6,115 nt of DNA from Prolixibacteraceae bacterium (lineage in GTDB: Bacteria; Bacteroidota; Bacteroidia; Bacteroidales; Prolixibacteraceae), in NCBI GenBank assembly GCA_016931875.1, contig JAFGDX010000011.1:1-6115 (forward strand), in the 5' to 3' direction. Every line of letters begins with the position of its first letter. Within the stretch, counting starts at the first letter, position 1. This document shows positions 5,227 to 6,115 of this stretch, piece after piece. A program made the translations under genes and the position numbers. Below the pieces are notes generated by a model. It was not told the DNA's origin and ran no database searches. It saw nothing but the letters and a program-made list of their open reading frames with translations.

Positions 5227-6115
5227 TTGAATCTTCCGCTATACATAGCAAAAAGGTACCTGGTTTCTAAAAAGAAACAAAACATAATTAACATAATATC
5301 TGGAATTTCACTCTCCGGAATTATTGTTGGTACTATGGCTTTGGTTATTGTTCTTTCGGTTATGAACGGTTTTAGCGGCCTGATAAATTATTTTTTCAGC
5401 AGTTTTGATGCCGACATTAAAATTACCTCGGTGGAAGGTAAAATGTTTAACCCGGAAACAATCAATACTGAAGCAGTAAAAAACACCCCCGGCGTTTTGC
5501 ACTATGCCGAAATTATTGAAGAAGCGGCCATGTTAAAATACGGCCGGCAGCAATATTTTGCCACCATAAAAGGAATCCCTCCCAACTATGCCAGCTACAC
5601 CAATATCGACAGTTTAATTGTTGATGGTGATTTTCTTCTGAGTGAGAACGGAACTGCATATGCCGTTGTGGGACAAGGGGTTGCATTTAATCTGGGTATC
5701 GGACTTACTTTTATCGATCCCATCCGGATTATTGTTCCCAAAAAAGGAAGACAAGTAAATGTAAATGCGGCACGCGCAATAAACTACAATTCCATTTTCC
5801 CCTCGGGGATATTTGCCGTTTTGGAAGAAGTCGATTCAAAATATATCCTGGTTCCTTTTGATTTTGCCAAAGATTTGTTTGAAAGTGGAGTGAATATTTC
5901 CTCCATCGAACTTGGGTTGGATAAAAATGCAAGTGTTAAAGAGGTTCAAAACCACCTTCAAAATATACTGGGAGAGGCGTTTCACGTGAAAAACAAATAC
6001 CAGCAGCACGATTTGCTGAATAAAACGCTGAAGACAGAGAAATGGGCGGTTTATTTGATTCTGAGTTTTATTTTAATTATTGCCTCGTTCAATATCCTCA
6101 GCAGTTTGTCGATGC
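5227..6115 (+). CDS. LolC/LolE/FtsX-type ABC transporter permease, 3'-truncated by the window
   Basis: Inner-membrane permease of the lipoprotein-releasing (LolCDE)/MacB superfamily, likely helping to move outer-membrane lipoproteins out of the inner membrane with an ATPase encoded elsewhere. The first 296 codons are present. The cytoplasmic N-terminus (NLPLYIAKRYLVSKKKQN) leads to a first transmembrane helix at about 24-48 (ISGISLSGIIVGTMALVIVL), ending in SVMNGFSG, a typical LolC/E motif. A periplasmic domain (about 50-268) follows, then the second helix at about 272-294 (WAVYLILSFILIIASFNILS). The remaining helices lie beyond the edge. The frame has a stop at 5212-5214, and no ATG lies between it and the conserved NLPLYIAKRY. 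The first in-frame ATG (5335) falls inside helix 1. The TTG at 5227 is therefore the only start that fits the family. Whether it is LolC, LolE or a fused LolC/E-like homologue cannot be told from this portion. Confidence 0.92.
   Translation, partial: MNLPLYIAKRYLVSKKKQNIINIISGISLSGIIVGTMALVIVLSVMNGFSGLINYFFSSFDADIKITSVEGKMFNPETINTEAVKNTPGVLHYAEIIEEAAMLKYGRQQYFATIKGIPPNYASYTNIDSLIVDGDFLLSENGTAYAVVGQGVAFNLGIGLTFIDPIRIIVPKKGRQVNVNAARAINYNSIFPSGIFAVLEEVDSKYILVPFDFAKDLFESGVNISSIELGLDKNASVKEVQNHLQNILGEAFHVKNKYQQHDLLNKTLKTEKWAVYLILSFILIIASFNILSSLSM

Noticed and set aside
5263..5278. GTTTCT-AAAA-AGAAAC mini-hairpin near the permease start
   Set aside because: Six AT-rich base pairs in Lys-rich coding sequence are easily explained by chance.
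1..6115. CRISPR array, tRNA or rRNA genes, insertion sequences
   Set aside because: No regularly spaced repeat-spacer pattern, no tRNA-like cloverleaf or rRNA stretch, and no transposase motif or terminal repeat was seen on either strand.

Overview
The window looks like a chromosomal segment of a Bacteroidota bacterium. This rests on a FecR-type anti-sigma factor with a Bacteroidota-style C-terminal extension, a SusC-like carboxypeptidase-regulatory module, the absence of Shine-Dalgarno sequences before any start, and the pairing of rbfA with a LolC/LolE-like permease. By eye the base composition is moderately AT-rich and uniform. A Marinilabiliales/Prolixibacteraceae-like origin is a guess that the sequence alone cannot prove. 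All genes are on the + strand.

Region 1 (1-4723) is a probable cell-surface signalling operon: an ECF sigma factor, a FecR-like membrane anti-sigma factor, and two exported proteins that each begin with a signal peptide and an STN (secretin/TonB N-terminal) domain. The usual partner of such a sigma/anti-sigma pair, a TonB-dependent outer-membrane receptor, is absent between 566 and 4723. Instead, the first STN protein carries two tandem retropepsin-like aspartic protease repeats and a C-terminal PDZ domain. The second carries a carboxypeptidase-regulatory-like beta domain and an uncharacterised ~290-residue C-terminal region with no room for a TonB plug and barrel. The two STN genes overlap by one base (TAATG). 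A probable ECF promoter (GGGGT, 16 bp, GTC) lies between the sigma and anti-sigma genes. A perfect 13-bp inverted repeat sits in the signal-peptide codons of the second STN gene.

Region 2 (4724-6115) is housekeeping. A 116-base gap with a spaced short repeat leads to rbfA (30S ribosome maturation). A LolC/LolE/FtsX-type permease follows, starting at a TTG codon and running off the right edge.

The point of most interest is the STN-protease-PDZ protein beside a FecR anti-sigma factor. In known FecA/FecR systems the STN domain contacts the periplasmic part of FecR. An STN domain fused to a protease therefore suggests, as inference only, a protease delivered to the anti-sigma factor, or one whose activity is read by it. 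FecR's own C-terminal domain and both STN domains share a visible sequence pattern, so the operon holds three related STN-like modules.
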